64,000 nucleotides of DNA from an alpha proteobacterium L41A (GCA_000335735.1 AMYY01000012.1:27140-91139), one strand, 5' to 3'; counted from the first letter of the stretch, positions 52,768 through 62,397 are shown. The notes: generated from the letters alone by a model not told the origin. Translations and numbers: made by a program.

Positions 52768-53175
52768 TCAGACGACGGCGAAGGCGATCAGGCCCACAGC
52801 CGCCGTCAGCAGCGCGACCCAGGTCAGCAGCATGCCGACGACGCGGCCCAGCGACGGCCCGGTCTGCAGCAAAAGGCCCAGGGCATGGGCGACCCGGCCG
52901 ACGAACAGCGTCGCGCCGACCCCGTGGACCATCCAGGCCGGCGCGCCGACGGCGGCCAGCAGCAGCATGGCGATCATGCCCGGTGTCGCATATTCCACCA
53001 GATTTCCGAAGGCGCGGCTGGCGGCCATCAGATCCGCGTTTCCACCGTCGCCGAACGACACCATGTGTTTTCGCCGCCCGCTGACCACGATGCCCGACAA
53101 GACCAGCATCATCAGGATCAGCAGGCCGCTCCACAGGGCGGCGGCCTGGACGGCGTACATCAGCGGCGTGGTCAT
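52768..53175 (-). CDS. MAPEG family membrane protein
   Basis: The 135-residue protein has four hydrophobic helices: SGLLILMMLVLSGIVVSG, EYATPGMIAMLLLAAVGAP, VHGVGATLFVGRVAHALGLL and LLTWVALLTAAVGLIAFAVV. FGNLVEYATPGMIAML is the key MAPEG block. Members are glutathione- or eicosanoid-related, but the bacterial role is unclear. It is immediately downstream of the M14 peptidase (three bases) and may be co-transcribed. Confidence 0.85.
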   Translation of the reverse strand: MTTPLMYAVQAAALWSGLLILMMLVLSGIVVSGRRKHMVSFGDGGNADLMAASRAFGNLVEYATPGMIAMLLLAAVGAPAWMVHGVGATLFVGRVAHALGLLLQTGPSLGRVVGMLLTWVALLTAAVGLIAFAVV

Positions 53176-53178
53176 CGA

Positions 53179-55011
53179 TCAGTCCTCGCGCCCGACGGGG
53201 TAGAGCAGATAGTGGTCGTCATAGAAGGGCGTGCGTTCATAGAACCAGGCCAGACGCGCCTGCGGATCGGCGGCGAACGTGGCGTCGGCCGCCACCTTGG
53301 CCTCGAACTCGGCCTTCAACGCCGGGTCCGCCGCGATCATCCTGTCCGCCAGCGGCGCGATGGCGTAGGCCTCGATATATTCGACGCGGCTCATCACCTC
53401 GGGGAACATGCCCCAGGCGAAGAAGCTCTCGCTGGATTGCGGCTCGAGCAGCAGCACGACAATGTCGCCCAGCGGCTGATCCGTCGGCACCCGCACCGAG
53501 CCGACCGGATACGTCCAGTCGCGCTTCTCGACCTCGACAGTCTTCACCGACGCCTGCACGTGACCTTCGTTGGCGCGGGTCGCCAGCTTGGGCTCGACCA
53601 GGCGCAGCATCGACAGGTTCACGGTGCGCGCAGCCTCGACCGTCTCCATTTCTATCCCGTGCGTTTTCAGCCGCTCGATGATGTCGGTGCGATAGCCCGG
53701 CACCCAATAGGCCGTCGGCCGCGTCAGGGTCATCGTCGGCTTTGAACCATAGAACGGCATCTGCCACAGTTCGGGATCGGGGCGGCCCAGCCAGCGGATC
53801 TCCTTCCGACCCGAGGCGGGACTGTCGTACATCTCGTACAGCATACCCTTGAACGGGCGCGTGGACGACGGCGTCTCGTCGGCCTCGAAGTTGGCGGGGA
53901 TCTGCGCCGGGCGCAGGGCCTTGTCCTGATCCGTCGCGGCGCGAAGAGCGACGCCCTGATCGGCCAGCAGACGCATCGCCTCCTCGATGAAGACATAGGT
54001 CCCCAGCACCCGCTGCTCGTGCGGTTTCAGGCTGTGGTTTTCGATCAGGATCGTCGGCACATGCGCCGCCGCGCCCCAGCCGTTGGAAAACCGCTCGCCC
54101 AGGCCCCCGTCCGACAGGCCCTTTCTGGGTTCATCGTCGTCGATGCCGAACACCAGTTCGCCGGGGATGTGGCCCTCGCGTTCCAGCGCAGCGTTCATCG
54201 CCGGCTTGAAGACCGAATCCAGCCAGGCCGAACCGTTCGGCGAACGGCTGAAGGTCCCATCCTCGCCATTGAAGCCGTAGGTGACGTCGTACTGGTAATC
54301 CATGCCGTCGGTGACGTGGACGTCCACATACAGGTCCGGCCGGTATTTCAGGATCAGGCCGCGCACAGCCCGCATCTCGGGCTGGTCCAGCTTCAGATAG
54401 TCGCGGTTCAGGTTCTGGTTGGTCGCCGTATTGCGCCAGCCCTGAATGCGCGGGCCCCGCTGGTTGGGCCGGGAATAGGGGCCGGAACGCTCATGGCCAT
54501 CCACGCTCAGGATCGGGATCAGGATCAGATTGACCCGGTCCAGCAGGGCGTCCTTCCCATAGAAGGCGATGTCGCGCAGCAACATCATGCCCGCGTCCTT
54601 GCCGTCGATCTCGCCGGGGTGAATGCCCGCCTGGATCATCAGCACCGGCTTGGCCGGATCGAAGGCCGCGCCATCCTTGGAGGCGATCACCGCATAGATG
54701 GGCCTTCCCTCGGGCGAGACGCCGAACTGTTCGATGCGGATCAGGTCGCTGGCGGCGTCCAGACGATCGAACCAGGCGCGCGTGTCGACATAGTTGGGGC
54801 TGAAGTCGTGGCCCGGATCGGCTTCGAACGCCGTGACCCACGGATCAGACGCATCGCGCAGCAAGGCCTTGGACGCGCCGTCCCAGGCGGGGGCGGGCGG
54901 CAGGAAGGCCTGATCCCACGGGGCGGTGTTGGGAAGCGTCTGGGACATGGCGGGGCTCACGCTACAGGCAAGGGCGGCGACCAGCGCCGAAACCAGAAGA
55001 GGGGACTGCAT
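53179..55011 (-). CDS. Secreted M14-family zinc carboxypeptidase
   Basis: The 610-residue protein has a signal peptide (MQSPLLVSALVAALACSVS). The M14 zinc motif HPGEIDGKDAGMMLL supplies His and Glu, and the third histidine is likely in YVDVHVTDGMDY. The catalytic glutamate is expected further on, in the region of the IENHSLKPH block or after. The rest (about 380-610) is an extra domain not typical of digestive carboxypeptidases. It is a periplasmic peptidase. Confidence 0.85.
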   Translation of the reverse strand: MQSPLLVSALVAALACSVSPAMSQTLPNTAPWDQAFLPPAPAWDGASKALLRDASDPWVTAFEADPGHDFSPNYVDTRAWFDRLDAASDLIRIEQFGVSPEGRPIYAVIASKDGAAFDPAKPVLMIQAGIHPGEIDGKDAGMMLLRDIAFYGKDALLDRVNLILIPILSVDGHERSGPYSRPNQRGPRIQGWRNTATNQNLNRDYLKLDQPEMRAVRGLILKYRPDLYVDVHVTDGMDYQYDVTYGFNGEDGTFSRSPNGSAWLDSVFKPAMNAALEREGHIPGELVFGIDDDEPRKGLSDGGLGERFSNGWGAAAHVPTILIENHSLKPHEQRVLGTYVFIEEAMRLLADQGVALRAATDQDKALRPAQIPANFEADETPSSTRPFKGMLYEMYDSPASGRKEIRWLGRPDPELWQMPFYGSKPTMTLTRPTAYWVPGYRTDIIERLKTHGIEMETVEAARTVNLSMLRLVEPKLATRANEGHVQASVKTVEVEKRDWTYPVGSVRVPTDQPLGDIVVLLLEPQSSESFFAWGMFPEVMSRVEYIEAYAIAPLADRMIAADPALKAEFEAKVAADATFAADPQARLAWFYERTPFYDDHYLLYPVGRED

Positions 55012-55050
55012 GGGCCTTTCGTGAGCCGATTGCGCGGCCCTGACAAGGTT

Positions 55051-55683
55051 TCAACCGCCGCCGCCCAGCGCGGGCGCCCAGCCGCCGGCCTTGAGCAGCA
55101 GCGCCGCCGCATTCCCCATCTGCCACAGACTGTAGAGCAGCACGACGATCAGGGCGCCGACCGCAACCTTACGCCACGGCGCGAACGCCGCCGTCGCCGT
55201 GCCGATCACGAAGATGGCGACCCCGACCCACAACCGCACCGAGCCGGCGATCTTGGCGAAGCCGGGATTAAGCTGGGCCAGGATGATCACGATCACCGCC
55301 ACGATCAGATTGGCCGCCAGGATGCAGCCGAACACCAGTCGCCGATGCGACCAGAAATGCGCATCCAGATCGATCCGTTCATCGCCGCCCTCGGCCGAAA
55401 CGCGCGGGAAGGTGACGCTGGCTGCGACATAGAAGGTCGCGGCGATGGCCAGTGAGATCAGCAGCACGAAGGTGTTGAACGGCGCGCCGCGGAAGATGAC
55501 CCACGCCTGGTTCCAGAAGGTCGCGATGTCGATGGCCACGAACAGGGCCAGCATCGGCGTCAGCCAGCCGAACCGGATCCGCTGCTTCTCATGCAGCACC
55601 CGCGCGAACCCGCCGACCAGTTCGGCCACCGACAGGCCCAGCAGCAGGCCATAGAAGCTGAAGAAGAATTCGAATGCGCTCAC
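55051..55683 (-). CDS. Multi-helix membrane protein of unknown function
   Basis: The 210-residue protein has about six hydrophobic helices, opening with SAFEFFFSFYGLLLGLSVAE. I choose the GTG at 55683, which has GGGGGGC four bases upstream, over a TTG at 55704. A charged central loop (EGGDERIDLDAHFWSHRR) separates two helix bundles. No family recognised. It is downstream of ubiD by 30 bases and may be co-transcribed. Confidence 0.7.
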   Translation of the reverse strand: MSAFEFFFSFYGLLLGLSVAELVGGFARVLHEKQRIRFGWLTPMLALFVAIDIATFWNQAWVIFRGAPFNTFVLLISLAIAATFYVAASVTFPRVSAEGGDERIDLDAHFWSHRRLVFGCILAANLIVAVIVIILAQLNPGFAKIAGSVRLWVGVAIFVIGTATAAFAPWRKVAVGALIVVLLYSLWQMGNAAALLLKAGGWAPALGGGG

Positions 55684-55713
55684 ATCGCCCCCCGGCGTGA
55701 CCAAAAGCCAAGC

Positions 55714-57243
55714 TTATTTCCAGATCGGCGTCCCGTCGCCCGGCAAACCCAGCCGTCCCCACAGGTCGTTGACCCGCTCGATGACGGCCTCGTCCATCCG
55801 AATCTCCTCGCCCCATTCGCGCTTGGTCTCGGGCGGCCATTTGTCGGTGGCGTCCAGGCCGATCTTGGAGCCCAGGCCGCTTTCGGGGCTGGCGAAGTCC
55901 AGATAGTCGATGGGCGTCGACTCGATCACGGTGATGTCGCGCGCCGGGTCCATCTTGGTCGAGATGGCCCACATGACGTCCTTCCAGTCGCGGGCGTCGA
56001 TGTCGTCGTCCACGACGATGACCCATTTGGTGTACATGAACTGGCGCAGATAGCTCCAGACGCCCAGCATCACCCGCTTGGCATGGCCGGGATAGGCCTT
56101 CTTCATCGACACCACCGCGATCCGGTAGCTGCAGCCCTCGGGCGGCAGCCAGAAGTCCGTGATCTCGGGAAACTGCTGGCGCAGCAGGGGAATGAACACC
56201 TCGTTCAGCGCCTCGCCCAGCACGCTCGGCTCGTCCGGCGGCCGGCCGGTGAATGTGGTCAGATAGATGGGCTCGCGTCGCATGGTGATGGCGCTGACCT
56301 GGAAGACCGGGAACTTCTCGACCGAGTTGTAATAGCCGGTGTGGTCGCCGTACGGACCCTCGTCCTCGAACTCGTCCAGCAGGACATGGCCCTCCAGCAC
56401 GATCTCGGCCTGGGCGGGCACCATCAGCGGCACGGTCTTGCACGGGACCAGTTCGGCCTTGGCGCCCCGCATCAGGCCCGCGAACTGATATTCCGACAGG
56501 GTGTCCGGCACCGGCGTCACCGCCGCCAGGATCGTCCCCGGATCGGCGCCCAGCACCACGGCGCACGGCAGGGGCTCCTTGGGCCGCGCCTTCTTGTGCC
56601 GGGCGTAGTGTTGCGCCCCGCCCCGGTGCGCCAGCCAGCGCATGATGGCCCTGTCCTTGCCCAGCACCTGCATCCGATAGATGCCCAGGTTGAAGTCGTC
56701 CTCGCGGTCGTCCGACGGCCCCTTGGTCACGACCAGGCCCCAGGTGATCAGCGGCGCGGGTTCACCGGGCCAGCACGACTGGACGGGCAGGGCGGTCAGG
56801 TCGATCTGGTCGCCCTTCAGCACCACCTCCTGCACCGGCGCCTTCTTCACGGTCTTGGGCCGCATCGACAGGACGGTCTGCATCAGCGGCAGCATTTCCA
56901 TCGCGTCGCCCAGACCCCGCGGCGGCGTCGGGTTTCTCAGGAAGGCCAGCAGTTCGCCGACCTCGCGCAGTTCGCCCGCCGTCGTCCGGTCCTTGCCCTC
57001 CAGCGTCACCCCCATGGCGACCCGCTTCACCGTGCCGAACAGATTGGCCAGGCAGGGGATGGGACTGATCGTGCCGTCCGGCATGACCGGCTTTTCGAAC
57101 AGCACCGCCGGTCCGCCGTTCCTCAGCAACCGGGTCTGGATCTCGGTCATCTCCAGCACGGTGGAGACGGGTTCGGACACCCGCACCAGCTCGCCCTTGG
57201 CTTCCAGCTGGTCGATGAAGTCACGCAGGGATTTGTAGGCCAT
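55714..57243 (-). CDS. ubiD: UbiD-family decarboxylase
   Basis: The 509-residue prenylated-FMN-dependent decarboxylase probably removes the carboxylate from 3-polyprenyl-4-hydroxybenzoate in ubiquinone synthesis. [19 protein letters not shown] and [17 protein letters not shown] (the Glu of the active site) are well conserved, as is the N-terminal [17 protein letters not shown]. The partner ubiX is not nearby. Length is as in E. coli UbiD. Confidence 0.93.
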   Translation of the reverse strand: MAYKSLRDFIDQLEAKGELVRVSEPVSTVLEMTEIQTRLLRNGGPAVLFEKPVMPDGTISPIPCLANLFGTVKRVAMGVTLEGKDRTTAGELREVGELLAFLRNPTPPRGLGDAMEMLPLMQTVLSMRPKTVKKAPVQEVVLKGDQIDLTALPVQSCWPGEPAPLITWGLVVTKGPSDDREDDFNLGIYRMQVLGKDRAIMRWLAHRGGAQHYARHKKARPKEPLPCAVVLGADPGTILAAVTPVPDTLSEYQFAGLMRGAKAELVPCKTVPLMVPAQAEIVLEGHVLLDEFEDEGPYGDHTGYYNSVEKFPVFQVSAITMRREPIYLTTFTGRPPDEPSVLGEALNEVFIPLLRQQFPEITDFWLPPEGCSYRIAVVSMKKAYPGHAKRVMLGVWSYLRQFMYTKWVIVVDDDIDARDWKDVMWAISTKMDPARDITVIESTPIDYLDFASPESGLGSKIGLDATDKWPPETKREWGEEIRMDEAVIERVNDLWGRLGLPGDGTPIWK

Positions 57244-57319
57244 GTCTTCGCCTAAAGGGCGGAGGCGGAACTGTCACGCGTTCGCTCGCACGGACAGTCC
57301 CGTCTCGTCACAGCCGTTG

Positions 57320-58162
57320 TCAGGCGGCCGTCTTGTCCCATTCGAACGCCGGGTCCAGCCAGTCGCCCAGCCGTTCGCCGCGATCCAGGGCGTCCATCCG
57401 CTGCATCTGCTCGTCCGTCAGGGCGAAGTCGAAGATGTCGAAGTTCTCGCGCGCGCGGCTTTCCTTGGTCGTGCGCGGGATGGCGATGATCCCGTGCTGG
57501 ATCAGCCAGCGCAGGGTGATCTGGCCGTTGGTCTTGCCGTGCGCGCCGGCGATCTCGCTGATCGTGGCGTCGTCGGCGATCTTGCCTTGCGCCAGCGGCG
57601 ACCAGGCGGTGATCGACGACCCCAACTCGGCCGCAGTCACCACCAGCTGATCGACGCCCAGATAGGGGTGATGTTCGACCTGATCGGTCAGCAGCCGCGC
57701 CTTCGACAGGCCCTGCGCCTGGCGGAATTCCTTGGAGGGGAAGTTGGACAGGCCGATCGACCTGGTCAGGCCCTGGTCCTTGGCCTCGTTCAGGGCGCCC
57801 AGCGTCTCTTCGAACGTCGGCGTCGTCTTGGGCCAGTGCAGCAGCAGCAGGTCCGGCGTCGTGCCCAGGCTGTCGGCCGATTCCCTGGCCTGCTTCAGCA
57901 GGGCGTCGTGGGTGAAATGCTCGACCCAGATCTTGGTGGTCAGGAAGATGTCCTCGCGCGCGACGCCGGAGTCCCGGATGCCTTCGCCGACCGCCTTCTC
58001 GTTCTTGTAGATCCAGGCCGTATCGATGTGGCGATATCCGATCCGCAGCGCCTCAGCGACCATGCGCCGCGCATCTTCGGGCTCCAGCTGCCAGGTGCCG
58101 AAACCGAGCAGGGGGATTTCGATACCGTCGACGGTGATCGTGGGTTGGTCGCCATAGGCCAT
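57320..58162 (-). CDS. Aldo/keto reductase
   Basis: The 280-residue NADPH-dependent reductase has the catalytic tetrad: D and Y in HIDTAWIYKNEKAVGEGI, K in IFLTTKIWVEH, H in LLLLHWPKT. GFGTWQLEPEDA and SIGLSNFPSKEF are family blocks; C-terminal IPRTTKESRARENFDIF binds NADPH. It resembles the 2,5-diketo-gluconate-reductase group; the real substrate is unknown. Stands alone, with 76 bases before the ubiD start. Confidence 0.9.
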   Translation of the reverse strand: MAYGDQPTITVDGIEIPLLGFGTWQLEPEDARRMVAEALRIGYRHIDTAWIYKNEKAVGEGIRDSGVAREDIFLTTKIWVEHFTHDALLKQARESADSLGTTPDLLLLHWPKTTPTFEETLGALNEAKDQGLTRSIGLSNFPSKEFRQAQGLSKARLLTDQVEHHPYLGVDQLVVTAAELGSSITAWSPLAQGKIADDATISEIAGAHGKTNGQITLRWLIQHGIIAIPRTTKESRARENFDIFDFALTDEQMQRMDALDRGERLGDWLDPAFEWDKTAA

Positions 58163-58200
58163 GGGGCGCTCCTTGGGCTGGGTCCGCTTGAGGGGCGTAG

Positions 58201-58563
58201 TTAGGCGCCCGACCCCGCTCCGATAAGGTCCGGATGCGCCTTGGACAGTTTTTTCGGGGCGATCCGACGCCAGCGCTTTTCCAGCGCCGCTCTTAGCCAG
58301 ACGGGATCGACGCTGGCGATGCGCGCCAGGACGATGGGATGGTCGCGATAGTGGTCGGTGAAGTGAAAGGTCGCCGGGTCCATTTCGATCAGCAGTTCGC
58401 GCTCATCCAGATTGTCCAGATGCACCACGATGCTGTCGTCCAGCGCCGGGCGCATCCAGGTGAAGAACTTGCCCGCCACCTTGAACGACGGGTCGCCATA
58501 GGACACGCCGTCCTCCACGCCGGGAAACGACAGCAGAAGGGCGCGGACCTCGTCGTGGGTCAT
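58201..58563 (-). CDS. MmcQ/YjbR family protein
   Basis: The 120-residue protein has a compact fold shared with CyaY-like YjbR. VRALLLSFPGVEDGVSYGDPSFKV in pieces and WLRAALEKRWRRIAPK are family marks. It may bind DNA, but function is unknown. Its ATG overlaps the vapC stop (ATGA), making it the third gene of the toxin-antitoxin operon. Confidence 0.85.
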   Translation of the reverse strand: MTHDEVRALLLSFPGVEDGVSYGDPSFKVAGKFFTWMRPALDDSIVVHLDNLDERELLIEMDPATFHFTDHYRDHPIVLARIASVDPVWLRAALEKRWRRIAPKKLSKAHPDLIGAGSGA

Positions 58564-58958
58564 GGTGCGATCAACGTGACGTCGGGGAAATAGGTACGAT
58601 AACGCGCTGCGTCGCGCGTCAGCAAACGGTGACTGCCGACCAGGGCATGAGCGCCGATGAAGAAGTCGGGCAGGGGCGAAGTCCGCGCGCCGCCCCGTTG
58701 GCGATAGGCTTGAAACGCTTTGCCCGCCAGAAATGCGGCTTCGAACGGCAAGGCTTCACGGTCGAAGGGAGCCAGCAATTCTTCGACCGTCCTCGCATCC
58801 CGAAACGGAATCGACACCTCTGCGTAGATGATCGGATTAATCATCAGCGCTTCGTTCGCATTGGTCATTTCAGCGACTTGAGCCGCCGACCATTGATGCC
58901 AGGAAACAGAAGGATCGATCAGGTCGATCAACACATTGCTGTCGACGAGGACGCTCAT
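58560..58958 (-). CDS. vapC: PIN-domain toxin, VapC type (second locus)
   Basis: The 132-residue predicted RNase has acidic residues in SVLVDSNVLIDLI, a glutamate in MINPIIYAEVSI, and aspartates in PLPDFFIGAHALV and LLTRDAARYRTYF. Its ATG overlaps the antitoxin stop and its stop overlaps the MmcQ start, both as ATGA. GC content looks lower than in the neighbours, hinting at transfer. Confidence 0.87.
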   Translation of the reverse strand: MSVLVDSNVLIDLIDPSVSWHQWSAAQVAEMTNANEALMINPIIYAEVSIPFRDARTVEELLAPFDREALPFEAAFLAGKAFQAYRQRGGARTSPLPDFFIGAHALVGSHRLLTRDAARYRTYFPDVTLIAP

Positions 58959-59197
58959 TCGCCCCGCGTCATCGCCATCACATCGTCCGCCGTCATGGTG
59001 AGGGCGCTGCGGTAGCGCTGCATATGCTCAATCAATTCACGCCCTCGGTCTTGCGTGACAATGGGCCGATCGTTGGCGGCGCGGATTGTCAGGACGCCGC
59101 TGTCGATACGCACCAACAGTTCATCATCCGGTTCGAAGCCGGCCTGTTTGACCAGTTTCGCTGGAATAGTGACCTGACCGTTGGCGCCGATCTTCAT
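58955..59197 (-). CDS. AbrB/MazE-type antitoxin
   Basis: The 80-residue protein has the swapped-hairpin DNA-binding fold: MKIGANGQVTIPAKLVKQAG, then FEPDDELLVRIDSGVLTIRA. The C-terminal helix (RELIEHMQRYRSALTMTADD) would bind the PIN toxin. The ATG at 59197 lies only six bases after a TATGAT -10-like box, so the message may be leaderless. There is no Shine-Dalgarno. Confidence 0.85.
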   Translation of the reverse strand: MKIGANGQVTIPAKLVKQAGFEPDDELLVRIDSGVLTIRAANDRPIVTQDRGRELIEHMQRYRSALTMTADDVMAMTRGE

Positions 59198-59203
59198 GAG
59201 ACC

Positions 59204-59209
59204 ATCATA
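59204..59209 (-). promoter_or_regulatory. Putative -10 box of a leaderless antitoxin promoter
   Basis: TATGAT on the minus strand, with GGTCTC between it and the antitoxin ATG. A transcript would start at or next to the A of the ATG. The -35 region is weak, so the call is tentative. Confidence 0.45.
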
Positions 59210-59220
59210 GCACCCTGGGC

Positions 59221-61050
59221 TCAGTAGGCCAGCGCGATGCCGTCCTTGCGCATCTCGGTCGCCGCGCCATAGGTCCAGCGCCCGCCGGGGTTCACCTGTT
59301 TCATGACGTTCTGATAGCCGCCGAAGCCGCCGTCGGGTTCGCCCAGCGTCCAGCCCATGGCGCGCAACTGGGCCTTGGTCGCCTCGGGCACGCCGCTTTC
59401 CAGATGCAGCACGCCGGTCCCTTCCTGCGGCTGGCCGGTCGGTTCGGACGAGCCATAGTGCTGCCAGCGCGGCGCGTCGCCCGCCGCCTGGGGCTCCAGC
59501 CCGTAATCGACCATGTTGATGATGATCTGGGCCTGGCCCTGGGGCTGCATGGCGCCGCCCATGACGCCGAAGGCCATCCACGGCTCGCCGTCCTTGACCG
59601 CAAAGCCGGGAATGATCGTCTGGAACGGCCGCTTGCCCGGCGCATAGAGGTTGGGATGGCCGTCGGTCAGTGCGAACAACTCGCCCCGGTCCTGGAACAT
59701 GAAGCCCAGCGGTTCGGAGCCGTTGTCGGGCGCCAGGCCCGAACCCATGCCGCGATAGTTGGACTGGATCCAGCTGACCATCATCCCGTCGGCGTCGGCG
59801 ACGCTGAAATAGGTGGTGTCGCCGTGGTGCGGCGCATCGCCCGGCATGACGCGGTCCATAATCCGATCGGGCCGGATCAGCTTGGCGCGCTCGGCCGCAT
59901 AGGCCTTGGAGTTCAGCCATTCGACCGGCGTCCTGGAGAATCGGTCGTCGGCGAACCAGCGCGCCCGGTCCTCGAACGCCAGCCGCTTGGCCTCGGCCTG
60001 GACGTGCAGCGAAGCGGCGGACTGGAAGCCCATGGATTTGAGGTCAAACTGCTCGCAGATGTTCAGGATCTGGTTGGTGCTCAGCCCCTGGGTGTTCGGA
60101 CCCAAGCCGAAGACATCGACCCCGCGATAGTTGGTCCGGATCGGCTCGACCCATTCGGTGTGATGGGCGGCCAGGTCGGCGCGGGTCATCCAGCCGCCGA
60201 CCCGCTTGAAATAGGCCTCGATCTGATCGGCGATGGGGCCGTTGTAGAAGGCGTCGCGCCCGCCCTCTGCGATCATCCGCAGGGTCTTGCCCAGATAGGG
60301 GTTGGCGAAAATCTCGCCCACCTTGGGCGTTGAGCCGCTGGCGGCCCAGATGCGCTTTCGGTTCTCGTTTTCCTCGATCGGGATCTGGCCCCGATCAAAC
60401 GCAGCCATGTTGCGTTCCAGATAGTAGGCGATGACCTGGGGCACGGGCACGCCTTGTTCGCATAGGTCGGCGACGGGCAGCAGCACCTCTTTCCACGGCA
60501 GTTTCCCATAGCGCTGATGCGCGCTCCACCAGGCGTCGACCGTGCCAGGCACATTGACCGTCACCGCGCCATAGCGCGGCAGATAGCCGTCGATGGCCTT
60601 GGACCGCGCGATCTCCAGGCTGAGGCCCTGCGGACTGGCGCCGGAGCCATTCAGCCCGACGACCTTCTTCTGTTTGGGGTCCCAGAGCATGCAATAGGCG
60701 TCGCCGCCGATGCCGTTGGCCACCGGCTCCAGAAAGCCCAGGGCCGCATTGATGGCGATGGCCGCATCGATGGCCGATCCGCCACGCCGCAGGGTGTCGA
60801 TGCCGATCAGGCTGGCCGCCGGATGCGCCGTCGCCGCCGCCCCGTTCCCGCCCCAAACGGTCGAGCGCCCCATGAACTTCGGTCCCGAAATCCGGTCGCC
60901 AATCCCGACGCCGGCATAGGGGTCGGCCGGGCGAGCCGGCGCAGGGGCCGCCTCGGTCGGCCTGGCGGCGGGAGAGGCCTGCCGGGCCTGGGCTGCGGTC
61001 GCCGCCAGCGCGCCGGCGGGCAGGGCGGACAGGAAGGTGCGACGACGCAT
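59221..61050 (-). CDS. ggt: Gamma-glutamyltransferase, Tat-exported
   Basis: The 609-residue periplasmic Ntn-hydrolase cleaves gamma-glutamyl bonds such as in glutathione. MRRRTFLSALPAGALAATAA is a Tat-like signal. The autoprocessing threonine is in HHGDTTYFSVADADG; MGSGLAPDNG and GGAMQPQGQAQI are small-subunit blocks; the large subunit carries AAIAINAALGFLEPVANGIGG. Length and order are typical. It may process gamma-glutamyl compounds taken up from the medium. Confidence 0.93.
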   Translation of the reverse strand: MRRRTFLSALPAGALAATAAQARQASPAARPTEAAPAPARPADPYAGVGIGDRISGPKFMGRSTVWGGNGAAATAHPAASLIGIDTLRRGGSAIDAAIAINAALGFLEPVANGIGGDAYCMLWDPKQKKVVGLNGSGASPQGLSLEIARSKAIDGYLPRYGAVTVNVPGTVDAWWSAHQRYGKLPWKEVLLPVADLCEQGVPVPQVIAYYLERNMAAFDRGQIPIEENENRKRIWAASGSTPKVGEIFANPYLGKTLRMIAEGGRDAFYNGPIADQIEAYFKRVGGWMTRADLAAHHTEWVEPIRTNYRGVDVFGLGPNTQGLSTNQILNICEQFDLKSMGFQSAASLHVQAEAKRLAFEDRARWFADDRFSRTPVEWLNSKAYAAERAKLIRPDRIMDRVMPGDAPHHGDTTYFSVADADGMMVSWIQSNYRGMGSGLAPDNGSEPLGFMFQDRGELFALTDGHPNLYAPGKRPFQTIIPGFAVKDGEPWMAFGVMGGAMQPQGQAQIIINMVDYGLEPQAAGDAPRWQHYGSSEPTGQPQEGTGVLHLESGVPEATKAQLRAMGWTLGEPDGGFGGYQNVMKQVNPGGRWTYGAATEMRKDGIALAY

Positions 61051-61122
61051 GGGCGGACTCCTCGAACAACCGATGCGGCATCAAGGGTGCAGTCGATCGA
61101 TCCGGCAAGCCTTGCGACAAAG

Positions 61123-61153
61123 AAAAAGGCCGCGTCCCTTTCGGAACGCGGCC
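61123..61153 (-). terminator. Intrinsic terminator of exbD
   Basis: On the minus strand GGCCGCGTTCC pairs with GGACGCGGCC (one bulge) around GAAAG, followed by TTTTTCTTTG. It lies 26 bases after the exbD stop and just before the ggt promoter region. Confidence 0.88.
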
Positions 61154-61178
61154 CAAATCCTGGAAAAGGACGAAGGTC

Positions 61179-61613
61179 CTATTCGATGTCTTCGTTCAGC
61201 AGGCCGACCTTGAAGAAGCCGTTCTCCTGCATCTTGTTCATGACTTCCATGAACTGCGAATATTTCACTTCGGGCTGGGCGCGGACGAAGACGCGCTCTT
61301 CCTGGCAGGCGCCGCCGCCCAGGGCGGTGCAGACGTCAGTGGCCAGGTTGTCGATCGAGGTTTGCTTGTCCGACAGGAACAGCTGACCGTTTTCCTGGAT
61401 GGTGATGTACACCGGTTCCTTTTCTTCGGTCGGATTGGTGGGCGGCTGTGCGGGCGGCAGGTCCAGACGGATCGACACGGTCGCCATCGGCGCGGCGACC
61501 ATGAAGATGATCATGAGCACCAGCAGAATGTCGATGAACGGCGTGATGTTGATATCCGCCGTCTGTTCGATCGTGTGCTTGTCCCCGCCGGAACCACCGA
61601 GCTTGGCAGCCAT
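61179..61613 (-). CDS. exbD: Biopolymer transport protein ExbD/TolR family
   Basis: The 144-residue inner-membrane protein has one helix in INITPFIDILLVLMIIFMV with the essential aspartate of the TonB/Tol motor. The periplasmic domain contains VYITIQENGQLFLSDKQ and VFVRAQPEVKYSQFMEVM. A pair of cysteines (DVCTALGGGACQEE) could form a disulfide. It normally needs ExbB, but none is in the window; a second ExbD lying in an exbB-exbD-exbD set truncated by context is not seen. ExbD versus TolR is not certain. Confidence 0.85.
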   Translation of the reverse strand: MAAKLGGSGGDKHTIEQTADINITPFIDILLVLMIIFMVAAPMATVSIRLDLPPAQPPTNPTEEKEPVYITIQENGQLFLSDKQTSIDNLATDVCTALGGGACQEERVFVRAQPEVKYSQFMEVMNKMQENGFFKVGLLNEDIE

Positions 61614-61782
61614 GCATCGTCTCCGTTACTCGCCGGCTGCGTTCCGCGCCGACATTTCCCTATGGATCGCCCGAAGGCTTGATCGGTTCTTGGCGTCCCG
61701 ATGCGGGCTTGTAAAGCGGTTCTAAACGATCTGCCGTTCCCGAACGTCAATTATACACGACAGAGGGACGACGGTTCGGCGT

Positions 61783-62397
61783 TCAGGCCTTGGCCAGCTT
61801 CAAAAAACGGTCCGCCAGGGCAGGATCGTCCTTGAAGGCGCCGGTGAAGCGGGTCGTGATGGTCGAAACGTGCCGATGATGCACGCCGCGCGTGGTCATG
61901 CACTGATGCTCGGCGTCCACCAGCACCGCCACGCCGCGCGGCTGCAGGTGCGATTCGATGGCGTCGATGATGTCGTTGGTCAGGGTTTCCTGGTTCTGCA
62001 GGCGCCGCGCATAGATCTCGACGACCCGCGCCAGCTTGGAGATGCCGACCACCTTCTCGCCGGGCAGATAGGCGACGTAGGCCTTGCCCAGGAACGGGGC
62101 CAGGTGGTGCTCGCAGTGGCTCTCGACCTCGATGTCGCGCAGGATGACCATGTCGTCATAGCCGGTCACGTCCTCGAAGGTGCGGCTCAGCTCCTTGCCC
62201 GCATCGGCGTCATAGCCGTCGAACCATTCGCCGTAAGCGTCCACCACCCGCTTGGGCGTGTCGATCAGGCCCGGACGGTTGGGATTGTCGCCGGCCCAGG
62301 CGATCAGGGTGCGCACGGCCTCCAGCGCCTGTTCGCGCGAGGGGCGTTGCACGGCAGCATCGCTGACGAGGACGGGCTTGGCGGGGGTGACGCTCAT
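61783..62397 (-). CDS. folE: GTP cyclohydrolase I
   Basis: The 204-residue enzyme makes dihydroneopterin triphosphate for folate synthesis. The zinc cysteine and histidines are in VESHCEHHLAPFLGKAYVAY, and the second cysteine in HQCMTTRGVHHRH. KLARVVEIYARRLQNQETLT supports the fold. Starts at the ATG at 62397. The 126-base gap to cysS holds the two divergent promoters. The 169 bases between it and exbD show no gene. Confidence 0.95.
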   Translation of the reverse strand: MSVTPAKPVLVSDAAVQRPSREQALEAVRTLIAWAGDNPNRPGLIDTPKRVVDAYGEWFDGYDADAGKELSRTFEDVTGYDDMVILRDIEVESHCEHHLAPFLGKAYVAYLPGEKVVGISKLARVVEIYARRLQNQETLTNDIIDAIESHLQPRGVAVLVDAEHQCMTTRGVHHRHVSTITTRFTGAFKDDPALADRFLKLAKA

